From contig DAHWKJ010000074.1 of NCBI GenBank assembly GCA_027343695.1, positions 53,859 to 117,858 of the forward strand: 64,000 bases of DNA, read 5' to 3'. Each line of letters starts with the position of its first letter. Position 1 is the first letter of the stretch. The position numbers were made by a program, and so were the translations under genes. Below the pieces are notes generated by a model, which worked only from the letters and a program-made list of their open reading frames with translations, made no database searches and was not told where the DNA came from. The DNA is from Sulfobacillus sp. (lineage in GTDB: Bacteria; Bacillota; Sulfobacillia; Sulfobacillales; Sulfobacillaceae). Below are positions 16,682 to 25,719 of this stretch, one piece after another.

Positions 16682-18187
16682 TTACGCCATGATCTCTGGT
16701 GCGCTCCGCGGCCAGGCTCGCTCATCAATCTGCCGCCATGCCTGCGGTAATGTATCAATGAGGTCCGTGGCGATAAGCGCTGGACCAAAATCCGCCGCCG
16801 CAATATCGCCAGCCCACCCATGCCAATAGGTCGCGAGTTGCGCCGCTGTAGCCGGGGTTAAACCTTGCCCTAAAAGACCCGCAACCATGCCCGCTAAAAC
16901 GTCCCCACTTCCCGGCGTGGCCATTTCGGGTGTCCCCGTGGTATTCACTTGGAGATGACCGTGGTGCCCTGTAATACTGGAAGCTCCCTTAAGAATCACG
17001 GTCGCCTGCGGATATTTCGCCATAAGTGCCCGAACAGCACGTGGACGATTCTCATCAATTTCCCGCGCCGACACGTCAAGGAGTGCCCCGGCTTCTCCGC
17101 TATGTGGCGTCAAAATTAAGGGAACCATCGATCCTTCTGGCAACCCCGCCCGTAACAACCGGAATCCGTCCGCGTCGACAACGAGGGGATGCCCGAGGCC
17201 GGAAAGCAGGCGGAAAATATCTGTAGGTACGTCGGCACCTAATCCAGGCCCGATTAATATGACATCCGCCTTTTGACAGAGGACAGTCTCTTCATGACTC
17301 CATCGAAGGCTTCCGTGAGATGCCGGGGCTTCATGCACGAGCAAGGGACTTGGAGCTCGTACCCGCCCGCCGAGACCTTCCGGGATAATCAGGGTGACCA
17401 ACCCAGCCCCGGCTCGAAGGGCAGCGGTGCCGGCGAGCACTGGGGCACCAGGCATGTCACGAGAACCCCCAATGACCACGACTCGTCCCCGTTTATACTT
17501 GTGGGCAAGGAGATCGAGCCGAGGAAGCCAATTCTTCGCCTGATCCGCATTCACCCATCCGTCCCGCACTGTGGATGGCCCGTAAAGCCCAATGTCGGCG
17601 AGCACAAGATGTCCTCGTGCTGCCATCCCTGGGTACCCCCAATGCCCCCACTTGGTCGCGCCGAACGCAATCGTCGTGACAGCGGCCCCTAACCGGTGGG
17701 GATAGGCTCCGGTATCCGCATCGAGACGCGACACCATATCTAGCGCAATCACCGGAGTATCGCGCTGGTATACCCGATCTAATAGATCGTTCAGAGGTTC
17801 ATCCGCCACGCCTTTGTGATATCCCGTTCCAAACACGCCGTCAATAATTACATCACAATCAATGTTGGACTCTAGGCGAACCCCAGATTCTTGGGCCGCA
17901 CGCAAAAGCCCTGGAGAACCGGGGAAAGTTGGCGGCTCGCCGACCAGGTAAACGGACACCCGATAGCGTGTAGCTAGGTGACGGGCCGCAACTAATCCAT
18001 CGCCCCCATTGGCGCCTTTCCCCACCAGTACCCCGATTGAGGTCTCTTTCCTGGGGAAATCACGGCGAACCAATCGGAACGCCTGAAAACCCGCCAGTTC
18101 CATCAGGCTTAAAAAAGGCACCCCGATCGCTTGGGCCTGTTGATCCCGTCGCCGCGCCTCTTTACTCGTCCATATTTCCGTGTTCAC
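16682..18187 (-). CDS. nnrED: Bifunctional NAD(P)HX epimerase / ADP-dependent dehydratase
   Basis: A 501-residue fusion of the two NAD(P)HX repair enzymes. The N-terminal YjeF_N epimerase domain (about 1-210) has the G-K-G-A-N-G-G-D-G-L-V-A-A-R-H-L motif near residue 56. The C-terminal carbohydrate-kinase-like dehydratase domain (about 225-490) has G-P-G-L-G near 314, L-T-P-H-S-G-E near 360 and the A-T-P-G-S-G-D-V-L-A-G motif near 426. It converts hydrated, inactive NAD(P)H back to NAD(P)H. The 5' end overlaps acpS by 26 bases and the stop is 16 bases before alr, so it is within one operon. Confidence 0.93.
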   Translation of the reverse strand: MNTEIWTSKEARRRDQQAQAIGVPFLSLMELAGFQAFRLVRRDFPRKETSIGVLVGKGANGGDGLVAARHLATRYRVSVYLVGEPPTFPGSPGLLRAAQESGVRLESNIDCDVIIDGVFGTGYHKGVADEPLNDLLDRVYQRDTPVIALDMVSRLDADTGAYPHRLGAAVTTIAFGATKWGHWGYPGMAARGHLVLADIGLYGPSTVRDGWVNADQAKNWLPRLDLLAHKYKRGRVVVIGGSRDMPGAPVLAGTAALRAGAGLVTLIIPEGLGGRVRAPSPLLVHEAPASHGSLRWSHEETVLCQKADVILIGPGLGADVPTDIFRLLSGLGHPLVVDADGFRLLRAGLPEGSMVPLILTPHSGEAGALLDVSAREIDENRPRAVRALMAKYPQATVILKGASSITGHHGHLQVNTTGTPEMATPGSGDVLAGMVAGLLGQGLTPATAAQLATYWHGWAGDIAAADFGPALIATDLIDTLPQAWRQIDERAWPRSAPEIMA

Positions 18188-18551
18188 GGTGTTCTAACAC
18201 CACCATCGCCACAGATAAATGACGTTCGTGGCTCATTGATAACCACACCGTCAGATCCCGGTCTTGTAGCCATTCTAGGAGTCCTCCTTGCACCTCAATC
18301 CGGGGTTGTTGACGGGGCTGGCGAATCACTTCGATCTGGGTCCACCGACTTCCATGGATCCCACCGCACGCCTTGATGAGCGCTTCTTTGGCCGCAAATC
18401 GTGCCGCCCATCGATTGACACTTTGTGGTCCGGTGCCCACACTCTTTTGCTCACGCCATGAGAAGAGTCTTCCTATGGCTTGGGGGGAACGTTCCAACAT
18501 CCGAGCCATTCTGGCATTCTCCGTCACGTCGACCCCAATCCCCACAATCAC
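18162..18551 (-). CDS. acpS: Holo-[acyl-carrier-protein] synthase
   Basis: A 129-residue phosphopantetheinyl transferase of the AcpS type: G-I-G-V-D-V-T-E at the N-terminus with the Mg-binding Asp, and R-F-A-A-K-E-A-L-I-K-A near residue 50 holding the second metal ligand Glu. It transfers 4'-phosphopantetheine from CoA to ACP. The GTG start at 18551 overlaps the upstream stop in a GTGA arrangement, which supports this start and coupled translation. The last residues (E-H-R-E-H-G-N-M-D-E) run into the nnrED start. Confidence 0.92.
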   Translation of the reverse strand: MIVGIGVDVTENARMARMLERSPQAIGRLFSWREQKSVGTGPQSVNRWAARFAAKEALIKACGGIHGSRWTQIEVIRQPRQQPRIEVQGGLLEWLQDRDLTVWLSMSHERHLSVAMVVLEHREHGNMDE

Positions 18552-19135
18552 GGCTTTTCGACCACCAAACCCCAGGTGACCGGCCCCGGCTCAAACTGCC
18601 GCACTTCCCGAAAACCTCGACGGGTCACTTCTAAAACGACATCTCCTACCGAAAATCGATGCTCTAAAGGCGGGCCAAAAGGGGTCTCGATCTTTTGCCA
18701 ATCGACCAGGACCCATTGGCCACCGGGTTTTAGCACCCGCATCATTTCATCAAAAGCCTGATCCCGGTCCGGGACTTCGTGGTACATCGTGTGCCATAAA
18801 ACGCGATCCATGCTGGCGTCTTCCAAATGTGTCGACGCCGCATCACCTTCAAGTATCGTAATCTGATTTAACTGGGACGTCTTCACTCGGTTCCGAAGCT
18901 CCTCCCGTGCGGCAGGACTCGGGTCGATGGCAAAGATCGCTCCCGACTCGCCGACGGCCACCGCCAACGGTAAGCTGAAATATCCAATACCGGCCCCGAT
19001 ATCTGCCACCCGCATCCCAAAATCTGCGGATAGAGCCGCGAGCACCGGACCTTTAGGCATCAATTTCTCCCGGTCCGGATTGTCCAACCGCAACAAATGT
19101 TCCCGCTGGTGCCACATCTGATAATCTCGTTCCAC
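18548..19135 (-). CDS. Class I SAM-dependent methyltransferase
   Basis: A 195-residue methyltransferase with V-A-D-I-G-A-G-I-G-Y-F near residue 43 (motif I), A-I-D-P-S near 70, and the post-motif D-R-V-L-W-H-T-M-Y-H-E. It is Methyltransf_11/25-like with no substrate assigned. The start is GTG 19135 behind GGAGAGGA. The stop overlaps the acpS start (GTGA), so it leads the acpS-nnrED-alr-antitoxin-toxin operon. This position may mean a housekeeping role, but nothing in the sequence says which. Confidence 0.8.
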   Translation of the reverse strand: MERDYQMWHQREHLLRLDNPDREKLMPKGPVLAALSADFGMRVADIGAGIGYFSLPLAVAVGESGAIFAIDPSPAAREELRNRVKTSQLNQITILEGDAASTHLEDASMDRVLWHTMYHEVPDRDQAFDEMMRVLKPGGQWVLVDWQKIETPFGPPLEHRFSVGDVVLEVTRRGFREVRQFEPGPVTWGLVVEKP

Positions 19136-19788
19136 CCATCATCAAGTCCTCTCCAGAGTCGATCTCTACGTAATTTATATTATAACGAATTTTTTCACGC
19201 CCTATCGACGGCAGGAGGAATTCTCGAGGGGACCAAGACGAAAGACCGTTCACTTTATTCGTCAATCACCCTTAGCGTCCAAGGATCGACAGGGGGGGCA
19301 CCGGGGTCACACGATACCGAACCACCAATATGAGCAGCGTGACCGGAGGCTTGTCACTATCCCAGTTGGTGGGCGACGGGACGCGTCACGACCTTGAAGC
19401 TAGAGCCTACCATCCTCCGGTTGCAAGCTCCTCACACCCCATCCCTTACCCACGCGTTCCAAAATTGAAAGGGTATTCAGGGTGGTGCAGCATCCCCTTT
19501 GTTGCACCAAACATGTGATGTAACGTATAAGTCATGAAGCACTGCCCCGTCCCAGCCAGGTCTTATGCCAAGTTTATATTCTCTGATACTTCAGTATCTT
19601 CCCTATTTAACGGCTTTCCGCTCAACTTTCCTCATGCTATACTTTCAATAAAGTCCAGGCAGGGGGGTAACGCCTGCTACAGAGGCTCTTGATAGCGGTG
19701 ATGGTGGCCCACCGCCGTACATGTTTTCGGAAACCGCCGCCCTATTGGAATCCTTATTGATTGGAGACTCATTGGAGGAGGGATTGAT
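19136..19788. other. Divergent intergenic region with promoter of the sulfocyanin gene
   Basis: There are 653 bases between two divergent genes. A possible sigma-A promoter is at 19615-19643: TTTCCG, 17-base spacer, TATACT, followed by A/T-rich DNA. A long leader of about 145 bases would follow before GTG 19789. Short open frames here lack ribosome binding sites. No family of RNA was recognised. Confidence 0.4.
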
Positions 19789-20646
19789 GTGCGATTCCGC
19801 ACGCGGTGGCGCATGATAGCGGGCTTGGCGGGGTTTGGTCTGGCAGCCGCTGGTTGTGGAGCCCAAGCTAGTTATACCCCGCCGGTGTTTCCCCCTGGCA
19901 ACGTTGTAGCTGGCGCGCAGTTATTCACGAAAACCTGTTCGGCGTGCCATGGTCTCACCGCGGAGGGCACCGTAGGCTTGGCCCCACCCTTGTGGCAAAA
20001 AGGCGGTGTGGTTAGCCCAAATTATTCCACCCTCACCACATTAACCGCATTCGTATATAAGAACATGCCAAAGATTGCTCCGGGTAGCCTGACCCGACAA
20101 CAAGCATCGAACGTCGCAACCTTTATTTGGGGGCTCGACGGCAAGACCGGTTCGTCCCGAGCCCACCAACTCTTGGCTATGTTGACTCCGTCTGGATCTG
20201 CGCCTACAACTCCATCCCCATCGGGATCTTCGTCTAAATTTTTGTCGGCGAATCCCCGTAGTAAAACCGTCACATTGACCCTCATTGCTGGATACAACTC
20301 GGCCAACCATGGGGGCTTTAATTTCGATGGGGGCTATAACGGTGACATGACGGTTACGATTCCCGTGGGTTATAAAGTGACGGTAGACTTTAAGAACCAA
20401 GCACAGTTCCCCCACTCGGCGGCAATCATCGGACCGACTGGATCGTCCGCGACAGGACCCACCATCAAGGGGGCTTCCACCCCCCACCCGGTCACCGGCA
20501 CCGCACCGGGCGGATCGGCTACTTTTAGTTTTACCCCGCACACCGCGGGAGGATATCGAATTGCATGCCTGTTCCCAGGACATTTACTCTTAGGGATGTA
20601 CATTAACCTCAAGGTGGTCTCCAGTGGAACCCCCTCCATGTCATAA
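19789..20646 (+). CDS. Lipoprotein fusing a cytochrome c domain to a sulfocyanin-like blue-copper domain
   Basis: A 285-residue exported electron carrier. A signal segment (about 8-22) ends in lipobox L-A-A-A-G-C, so the mature protein is probably lipid-anchored outside the membrane. Residues about 35-125 form a small cytochrome c: haem motif C-S-A-C-H with axial Met likely in K-N-M-P-K. A Ser/Pro/Thr linker (about 130-150) leads to a cupredoxin domain (about 155-280) with F-P-H-S-A near 212 and C-L-F-P-G-H-L-L-L-G-M near 263, giving the His, Cys, His, Met type 1 copper set of sulfocyanins. It should carry electrons to a terminal oxidase. GTG start behind GGAGGAGGG. Confidence 0.8.
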   Translation: MRFRTRWRMIAGLAGFGLAAAGCGAQASYTPPVFPPGNVVAGAQLFTKTCSACHGLTAEGTVGLAPPLWQKGGVVSPNYSTLTTLTAFVYKNMPKIAPGSLTRQQASNVATFIWGLDGKTGSSRAHQLLAMLTPSGSAPTTPSPSGSSSKFLSANPRSKTVTLTLIAGYNSANHGGFNFDGGYNGDMTVTIPVGYKVTVDFKNQAQFPHSAAIIGPTGSSATGPTIKGASTPHPVTGTAPGGSATFSFTPHTAGGYRIACLFPGHLLLGMYINLKVVSSGTPSMS

Positions 20647-20656
20647 GGGGGTTCCA
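20625..20656 (+). promoter_or_regulatory. Hairpin spanning the sulfocyanin stop codon and the next ribosome binding site
   Basis: TGGAACCCCCT at 20625-20635 pairs perfectly over 11 bases with AGGGGGTTCCA at 20646-20656. The right arm contains the only Shine-Dalgarno candidate (AGGGGG) of the gene starting at GTG 20661, and the stop codon TAA (20644-20646) lies at the loop edge. A ribosome finishing the upstream gene would melt the stem, so this looks like translational coupling. No U-run follows, which argues against a terminator. Confidence 0.55.
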
Positions 20657-20660
20657 TCCT

Positions 20661-21566
20661 GTGGACGGACTGCAAATAACCCGACGCATCTTATGGTATG
20701 GACTTGGTGGCTTGTGGCTCCTGGATGGCGCCCTCCAGCTGCAACCCCATATGTTTTCAGCGGACCTGGTGACGGCGGTGATGCAGCCCAACGCATGGCA
20801 TCAGCCCGCATGGATGACGCAGTCCATTGACTGGATACTCAATCTCCTCTTGACCCATCAGCTCTCGCTTTTTAACGGATTCGTCGCGTTGCTACAGATC
20901 GGCATTGGCGCTCTGGTGCTAAGTGGCTTCGATAAAAAATCAGGTCGGATCGCCCTATGGACGTCCCTGGTGTGGGGTAGTCTAGTTTGGTACTTTGGCG
21001 AGGGCCTCGGTACCGTCTTCACCGGCCAAGCCACGTATCTCACCGGAGCACCGGGTTCTGTTCTCCTCTATATGATTATCGCGGTATTTCTCCTTGCTAC
21101 AGGTCGTTTGAGAAAAACGGACGAGAGAATCTTGGACCTTAATTCTTGGCGTCGAAGCGTTGGAGCTCTGTGGATTCTCGGCGCTCTCCTGCAATGTTTT
21201 CCTGTCTTTTGGACCCCCGACGCCCTCTCCACGCAATTTTATGGGGCCGCGGTCATGACCTCCCGCTCTTTTCTCACCCGTCCCATTTACGCCATGGCTC
21301 ACTTAAGCCTGCACCATACCCTCTGGTGGAACCTGGCTTTTGTCTTAGCCATGTTTAGCCTCGCTCTGGGTCTTTTTAGGCGATGGGGGGCCTGGTTTTA
21401 TGCCTTGGTTACGATGTGGCTTCTTTTCATGTTTTGGATTGGTGAAAATGGGGGCATGCTGCTCAGTGGCGTGGCGACCGACCTTAACACCGCCCCAGTC
21501 TGGGCTCTGATGATGTTTCCTTTGTACCTCGAAGCTCGTCGATCAGAGGACAGGAACCCCACCTAA
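20661..21566 (+). CDS. Two-repeat polytopic membrane protein (paralogue of 57159-58232)
   Basis: A 301-residue integral membrane protein with about eight hydrophobic segments. Two halves repeat the same pattern: G-x-L-W-L-L-D-G-A-L-Q-x-x-P near residue 10, and L-W-I-L-G-A-L-L-Q-x-x-P near 165. Each half ends with a W-x-x-G-E-x-x-G-x-x-x-x-G segment (near 110 and 260). The same motifs occur in the gene at 57159. I do not recognise a characterised family. The GTG start is 14 bases after the sulfocyanin fusion stop, behind a hairpin that hides its ribosome binding site, which ties it to that electron carrier. Its end overlaps hutI by 24 bases, convergently. Confidence 0.7.
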   Translation: MDGLQITRRILWYGLGGLWLLDGALQLQPHMFSADLVTAVMQPNAWHQPAWMTQSIDWILNLLLTHQLSLFNGFVALLQIGIGALVLSGFDKKSGRIALWTSLVWGSLVWYFGEGLGTVFTGQATYLTGAPGSVLLYMIIAVFLLATGRLRKTDERILDLNSWRRSVGALWILGALLQCFPVFWTPDALSTQFYGAAVMTSRSFLTRPIYAMAHLSLHHTLWWNLAFVLAMFSLALGLFRRWGAWFYALVTMWLLFMFWIGENGGMLLSGVATDLNTAPVWALMMFPLYLEARRSEDRNPT

Positions 21567-22766
21567 ATACACAGCCTGGACCAAATTGCTACCGTAGTGG
21601 TAACACGGATAACGATAATCGTCTGTGTCCCAGATCAAGAAGTCCGCCATCATCCCCGGGACCAGCGCACCACGGTCCGCCAGCCTTAACGCTCTGGCCC
21701 CCATCACCGTCATGCCTACCCAAACCTCTTCCGGTACCAAGTGCAGCCATGCTGCCGCCCACGGCATAATCATGGATAACGCCTCGGTAGGTGAGGATCC
21801 CGGGTTCCCATCGGATCCAATGGCCACACCCACCCCCCGATCTATCATGGTTCGGGCATCAGCCATTCCGCCATGATGCAGATAACCGGCCGTACCGGGA
21901 AGAATGACTGCCGTGACACCGGCGCGGGCCATGGCTTCGATCCCGTTCAAACCCGTCATTGCACAGTGGTCCGCACTGGCGGCATGAAGTTCTGCGGCAA
22001 GCCTCGCACCCTCTCCATCCGTGAGTTCGTCCACGTGGAGTTTTATCGACAGTCCCAGTTTTTTGGCCGTTTCTAGATACGCCCGAGACTCGTCGCGGTT
22101 AAATACCCCAGGTTCACAGAAAATATCAACGAACTCAGCCAAATTTCCAACCTGAGGCAAGAGTGCGTCGGTTAGGTGTTCGAGGTACGCCTGACCCCGC
22201 CCGCGATACTCCTCAGGAACGGCATGAGCCGCGAGACATGTGGTCACGATACGCATCGGGGACGATGCTTGAACCTCTTTAAGAATGCGTAAGAGGCGTA
22301 GCTCCCCCGCGACCGTTAAATCGTATCCGGTTTTCACCTCAATCGCCGTAGTGCCGTGGGTGAGAGCTGTTTGCAAACGTTTTCGTAGTCCATCCCGTAG
22401 GGCTTGATCGGACGCTTGGCGCGTTTGCTGAACCGTAGTTAAAATTCCCCCACCGGCCGCCAGAATCTCCAGATAGTTCTTGCCCTGAGCCCGCAAGGAA
22501 ACTTCATGGGCCCGATGTCCCGCGTAGAGTAGATGCGTGTGGGCATCGACTAGTCCCGGTGTTACCAAACGTCCCCCACAGTCAATTGATTCGGCGTTTT
22601 GGAACGGTGAAGGAACCTCGTCTTCCGGTCCGGCCCATACCACGCGGCCATCCTCAACCACCAAAGCGGCATTCGCTATCATGGCAAATGATGCGGCCTG
22701 GCCCTTTCCCCTCGGATTCATGGTGACCAACTGGCTGATCTGACGAAATTTCACTGGTGAGTTCAC
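21543..22766 (-). CDS. hutI: Imidazolonepropionase
   Basis: A 407-residue amidohydrolase of histidine degradation, converting 4-imidazolone-5-propanoate to N-formimidoyl-glutamate. Metal ligands are in D-A-H-T-H near residue 75, with further His in L-A-A-H-A near 180 and K-L-H-V-D-E near 243, and the Asp in I-G-S-D-G-N-P-G near 318. E-V-K-T-G-Y-D and the R-x-x-E family motifs are intact. The GTG start overlaps the ftcD stop (GTGA). The upstream steps hutH and hutU are not in the window, so the pathway here is partial. Confidence 0.92.
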   Translation of the reverse strand: MNSPVKFRQISQLVTMNPRGKGQAASFAMIANAALVVEDGRVVWAGPEDEVPSPFQNAESIDCGGRLVTPGLVDAHTHLLYAGHRAHEVSLRAQGKNYLEILAAGGGILTTVQQTRQASDQALRDGLRKRLQTALTHGTTAIEVKTGYDLTVAGELRLLRILKEVQASSPMRIVTTCLAAHAVPEEYRGRGQAYLEHLTDALLPQVGNLAEFVDIFCEPGVFNRDESRAYLETAKKLGLSIKLHVDELTDGEGARLAAELHAASADHCAMTGLNGIEAMARAGVTAVILPGTAGYLHHGGMADARTMIDRGVGVAIGSDGNPGSSPTEALSMIMPWAAAWLHLVPEEVWVGMTVMGARALRLADRGALVPGMMADFLIWDTDDYRYPCYHYGSNLVQAVYLGGVPVL

Positions 22767-23710
22767 TGTGTATTCTCCTCTTCTCCACGCGGTCTAAAGC
22801 CTCTTGGCTGGTGTTGCGGCGTAAATTCGGATCCCGCTAACGCCAGCTCAACCACCTGTTGCGCTTCGAGGTCTGGCAGCTGCAAATAATAGCGCAGACT
22901 ATCGATCATGGCTTGCGCTGGCATCAACCCAATCAGCTCAGTTTGGGCAATGCCCACTCCATAGCGCCCGGCTTCACGACGCACCATTTCGATGGCGGCT
23001 GGAAGCGAGGTGGTCGGGTAGTCGACCAGGTTTAGCGAGACTTGTGCCCGCCCCCGATGCACGGTATCCATGGCGAGGGCCTTGACCCCGACCAATCCGC
23101 CGCTGGATGCCCGCACCGCTCGGGCTACGGCCTGAGCAATTTCAAGATCGGCGGTCGTCAAGAAGACATTAAAAGCGATTAACGGAAAACGAGCCCCCAC
23201 CGCCATTGCTCCTGCCGTGGGATGGGGGGTATGTGGGCCAAAGTCAGGCGGGTCTACCGGCATTCTGGCGAGAAGTCCCTCAAATTGGCCGCGTCTAACA
23301 TCCGCTAAGTTCTTGTGCTCCGGCCGGGTTGCGGCCTGTTCATAAAGGTAAACCGGAACCCCTAGCTCATCACCCAACTGCCGCCCCAATCGTGTCGCCA
23401 AATCGACCGCGTACGCCATGGGTGTGCTACCCAACGGGACAAACGGTACCACATCTAACGCTCCTAACCGGGGGTGGGTCCCGGATTGACGGGTTAGGTC
23501 AATCTCCCTCACCGCCACGCGAGCCGCCGCCAGTACGGCCTGCAACACCGTCTCGCCGTCACCCGCCAACGTCATCACGGCGCGGTTGTGATCGACATCG
23601 CCCTCAAATCCTAAGATCCGGACTCCGGTTTCTTCGGCTGCCGCCAAAATATTTTCTAATGTTTTGCGATCGGAGCCTTCGGAAAAATTCGGAATGCACT
23701 CTACCCACAT
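22763..23710 (-). CDS. ftcD: Glutamate formimidoyltransferase
   Basis: A 315-residue enzyme that moves the formimino group of N-formimidoyl-glutamate to tetrahydrofolate. The N-terminal C-I-P-N-F-S-E-G motif, D-x-D-H-N-R-A-V-x-T near residue 40, H-P-R-L-G-A-L-D-V-V-P-F near 80 and A-x-N-V-x-L near 180 are those of the family. It lacks the cyclodeaminase domain of the animal protein. It starts at ATG 23710 behind GGAGGGAGG and shares a GTGA overlap with hutI, so both are translated together. The molybdoenzyme gene ends just upstream, five bases away. Confidence 0.92.
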   Translation of the reverse strand: MWVECIPNFSEGSDRKTLENILAAAEETGVRILGFEGDVDHNRAVMTLAGDGETVLQAVLAAARVAVREIDLTRQSGTHPRLGALDVVPFVPLGSTPMAYAVDLATRLGRQLGDELGVPVYLYEQAATRPEHKNLADVRRGQFEGLLARMPVDPPDFGPHTPHPTAGAMAVGARFPLIAFNVFLTTADLEIAQAVARAVRASSGGLVGVKALAMDTVHRGRAQVSLNLVDYPTTSLPAAIEMVRREAGRYGVGIAQTELIGLMPAQAMIDSLRYYLQLPDLEAQQVVELALAGSEFTPQHQPRGFRPRGEEENTQ

Positions 23711-23715
23711 AATGG

Positions 23716-25719
23716 CTAGCCTCCCTCCTCTGGGTCAATCTGCACCCAAGTACTGTAAAATGTGGCTCCGCCACCGAAGTCCGCTAAGCGATCCGACGTG
23801 AGCTGATTAATATTGGTTCCCTGCGCCGCCGAATTCCAGCGCACCGCATAGCTCACCACGGTCCCCGGTTGCGGTACCGAGCTCACCTGGATGCGACACC
23901 GAGTCTCGCCGTGAGCATTGGAGAGCCGTACCCATTGGCCGGTACTCCAACCATGGCTAGCGGCGTCTTTCTCCGATACCAAAATTTCGGGATCTGGCTC
24001 TCGATGCTCAAAGCTCGGTAGATTTGCAAAGCTGGATTTAATGGTTTCACGGCGCGATGGGGACAACAGATGAAATCCCACCGGATCGTCATCATGGGGA
24101 TCGAGACCCGCCAAGGGTTCTAGATGCACGAACCCATCATGGGTAAAAACCGGGGTGTCCACAAACGGTCGCGACGTCTTTTCTAGGCGAAGTTTTTGGA
24201 CGGGTTGCTGATACAGCGACTCGAGACTCACCCCGGTCAAATAGGGATGTGCCGTATCTAACGCAGAGCGTATCAGGTCTTCATCGGACTCCATAAAAGC
24301 CGGATCGGAGAGGCCCATAGCATGGGCTAAACGTCGGAACAATTCGGGATTCGATACAGATTCCCCTGCCGGCGGCACTGCCGGGAGATTCAATTGGACG
24401 TAGCGATGCCAATACGAGACATGTAGATCTAAAACTTCCATCGACATCGCGGCCGGGAGCACAAAGTCAGCGTACCGTGCGGTATCCGTCATCATCTGCT
24501 CGTGGACCACCAAAAACAAATCGTCGCGGCTGAGTCCCCTTAAGACCCGAGATTGGTCCGGTGCGGTTGCTGCGGGGTTTGAGTTGTACACCAAAAGGGC
24601 CTCAACCGGAGGGCTCGTGGTCTCTAGGAGCGCGTGACCCAATTCGATCATGTTAATGGAGCGGGTCAACCGAGCTGCCAGATCAGGCCGCGTCAAACCG
24701 GGAAGGTTCAACGGGAAGGCGTCCCCGTTACTAATGAGGAGCCCTCCGCCTTCGTCTAAAAAGGCTCCCGTGATCACCGCGAGCGCACTGACCGCCCACA
24801 CCGCTAATCCGGCATCACGCTGTCGTTGCATACCATATCCGGGTCGAATTAAAAGAGGGCGACTAGTCCCGATAGATTCAGCCAAAATCCGGACCTGATC
24901 CGGGTCCACGCGACACGACTCGGCGGCTCGTTCTATGCTATAAGGTGCCACCGTCTCTCGATATGCCTCAAACCCTCTCGCGTATTGCTTTACATACTCG
25001 GCGTTATAGAGATGGTGTTCAATGAGGTAATGTCCCAGGGCCATGGCTAGGATGGCATCCGTATTGGGTCGGATGGCCAGATGAGGCTGATAGCGGGCGG
25101 CCGTTTCGGTATAGAGCGGGTCGATTGTCCAGATTTTAGCTCCAGCCTCTTTCGCTTCATCGAGCAGGGGGATCTGATGCACGTTGGTGGCCATCGGGTT
25201 GGTGCCCCATAAAAGAATTAATCGGTTCTGAGGTAGAGTCTCCGGATCCGGACCCAATCCTTGCCCGAACATCTGGCGCAACACTGCGGTTGCTGTCGCC
25301 GTACAAATCGTGCGGTCAAGACGCGACGCCCCGATCGCCGCAAAGAATCGGGCATCCATAGAGGACGAGCTTAAGATGCCCATGTTCCCCGCAAAGCTAT
25401 AAGGCAAGATAGCTTCTCCTCCATGGAGGGTCTGGATTTCCCCCAGGCGTCGAGCAATTTCGGTTAAGGCCGCATCCCAGGAAACCCGTTCAAATTCGCC
25501 GCTCCCCTTGGGACCGACGCGACGCATTGGATACAAAATTCGGTCGCGATGGTGCAACCGTTCCAGGTATCGATTCACTTTAAAACAGAGAAATCCCCGG
25601 GTCATGGGGTGCTCTCGGTCCCCTCGAATCCGCTCAATGGCACCGTCGCGCACGACCACATCTAGACCACACGTATCATAACAATCGTGGGGACATACCC
25701 CATGTACCGTCAAATCCAT
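23716..25719 (-). CDS. Molybdopterin-dependent oxidoreductase (formate dehydrogenase-like, YoaE type)
   Basis: A 667-residue cytoplasmic protein of the DMSO reductase superfamily. The N-terminal [4Fe-4S] site is C-P-H-D-C-Y-D-T-C near residue 8 with the fourth Cys in F-L-C-F-K near 44. Molybdopterin-binding segments follow (L-L-W-G-T-N-P near 170; I-R-P-N-T-D-A near 217), and a C-terminal molydop_binding domain runs from about 545. It has no twin-arginine signal. The physiological substrate cannot be told, as this group includes putative formate dehydrogenases. There is no in-frame TGA. The start is ATG 25719 behind GGGGAG (GTG 25722 possible). It precedes ftcD-hutI in the same direction. Confidence 0.85.
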   Translation of the reverse strand: MDLTVHGVCPHDCYDTCGLDVVVRDGAIERIRGDREHPMTRGFLCFKVNRYLERLHHRDRILYPMRRVGPKGSGEFERVSWDAALTEIARRLGEIQTLHGGEAILPYSFAGNMGILSSSSMDARFFAAIGASRLDRTICTATATAVLRQMFGQGLGPDPETLPQNRLILLWGTNPMATNVHQIPLLDEAKEAGAKIWTIDPLYTETAARYQPHLAIRPNTDAILAMALGHYLIEHHLYNAEYVKQYARGFEAYRETVAPYSIERAAESCRVDPDQVRILAESIGTSRPLLIRPGYGMQRQRDAGLAVWAVSALAVITGAFLDEGGGLLISNGDAFPLNLPGLTRPDLAARLTRSINMIELGHALLETTSPPVEALLVYNSNPAATAPDQSRVLRGLSRDDLFLVVHEQMMTDTARYADFVLPAAMSMEVLDLHVSYWHRYVQLNLPAVPPAGESVSNPELFRRLAHAMGLSDPAFMESDEDLIRSALDTAHPYLTGVSLESLYQQPVQKLRLEKTSRPFVDTPVFTHDGFVHLEPLAGLDPHDDDPVGFHLLSPSRRETIKSSFANLPSFEHREPDPEILVSEKDAASHGWSTGQWVRLSNAHGETRCRIQVSSVPQPGTVVSYAVRWNSAAQGTNINQLTSDRLADFGGGATFYSTWVQIDPEEGG

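Noticed and set aside
23716..25719. The molybdoenzyme as a further selenoprotein
   Set aside because: Formate dehydrogenases often use Sec, but no in-frame TGA is present and the frame is continuous over 667 codons.
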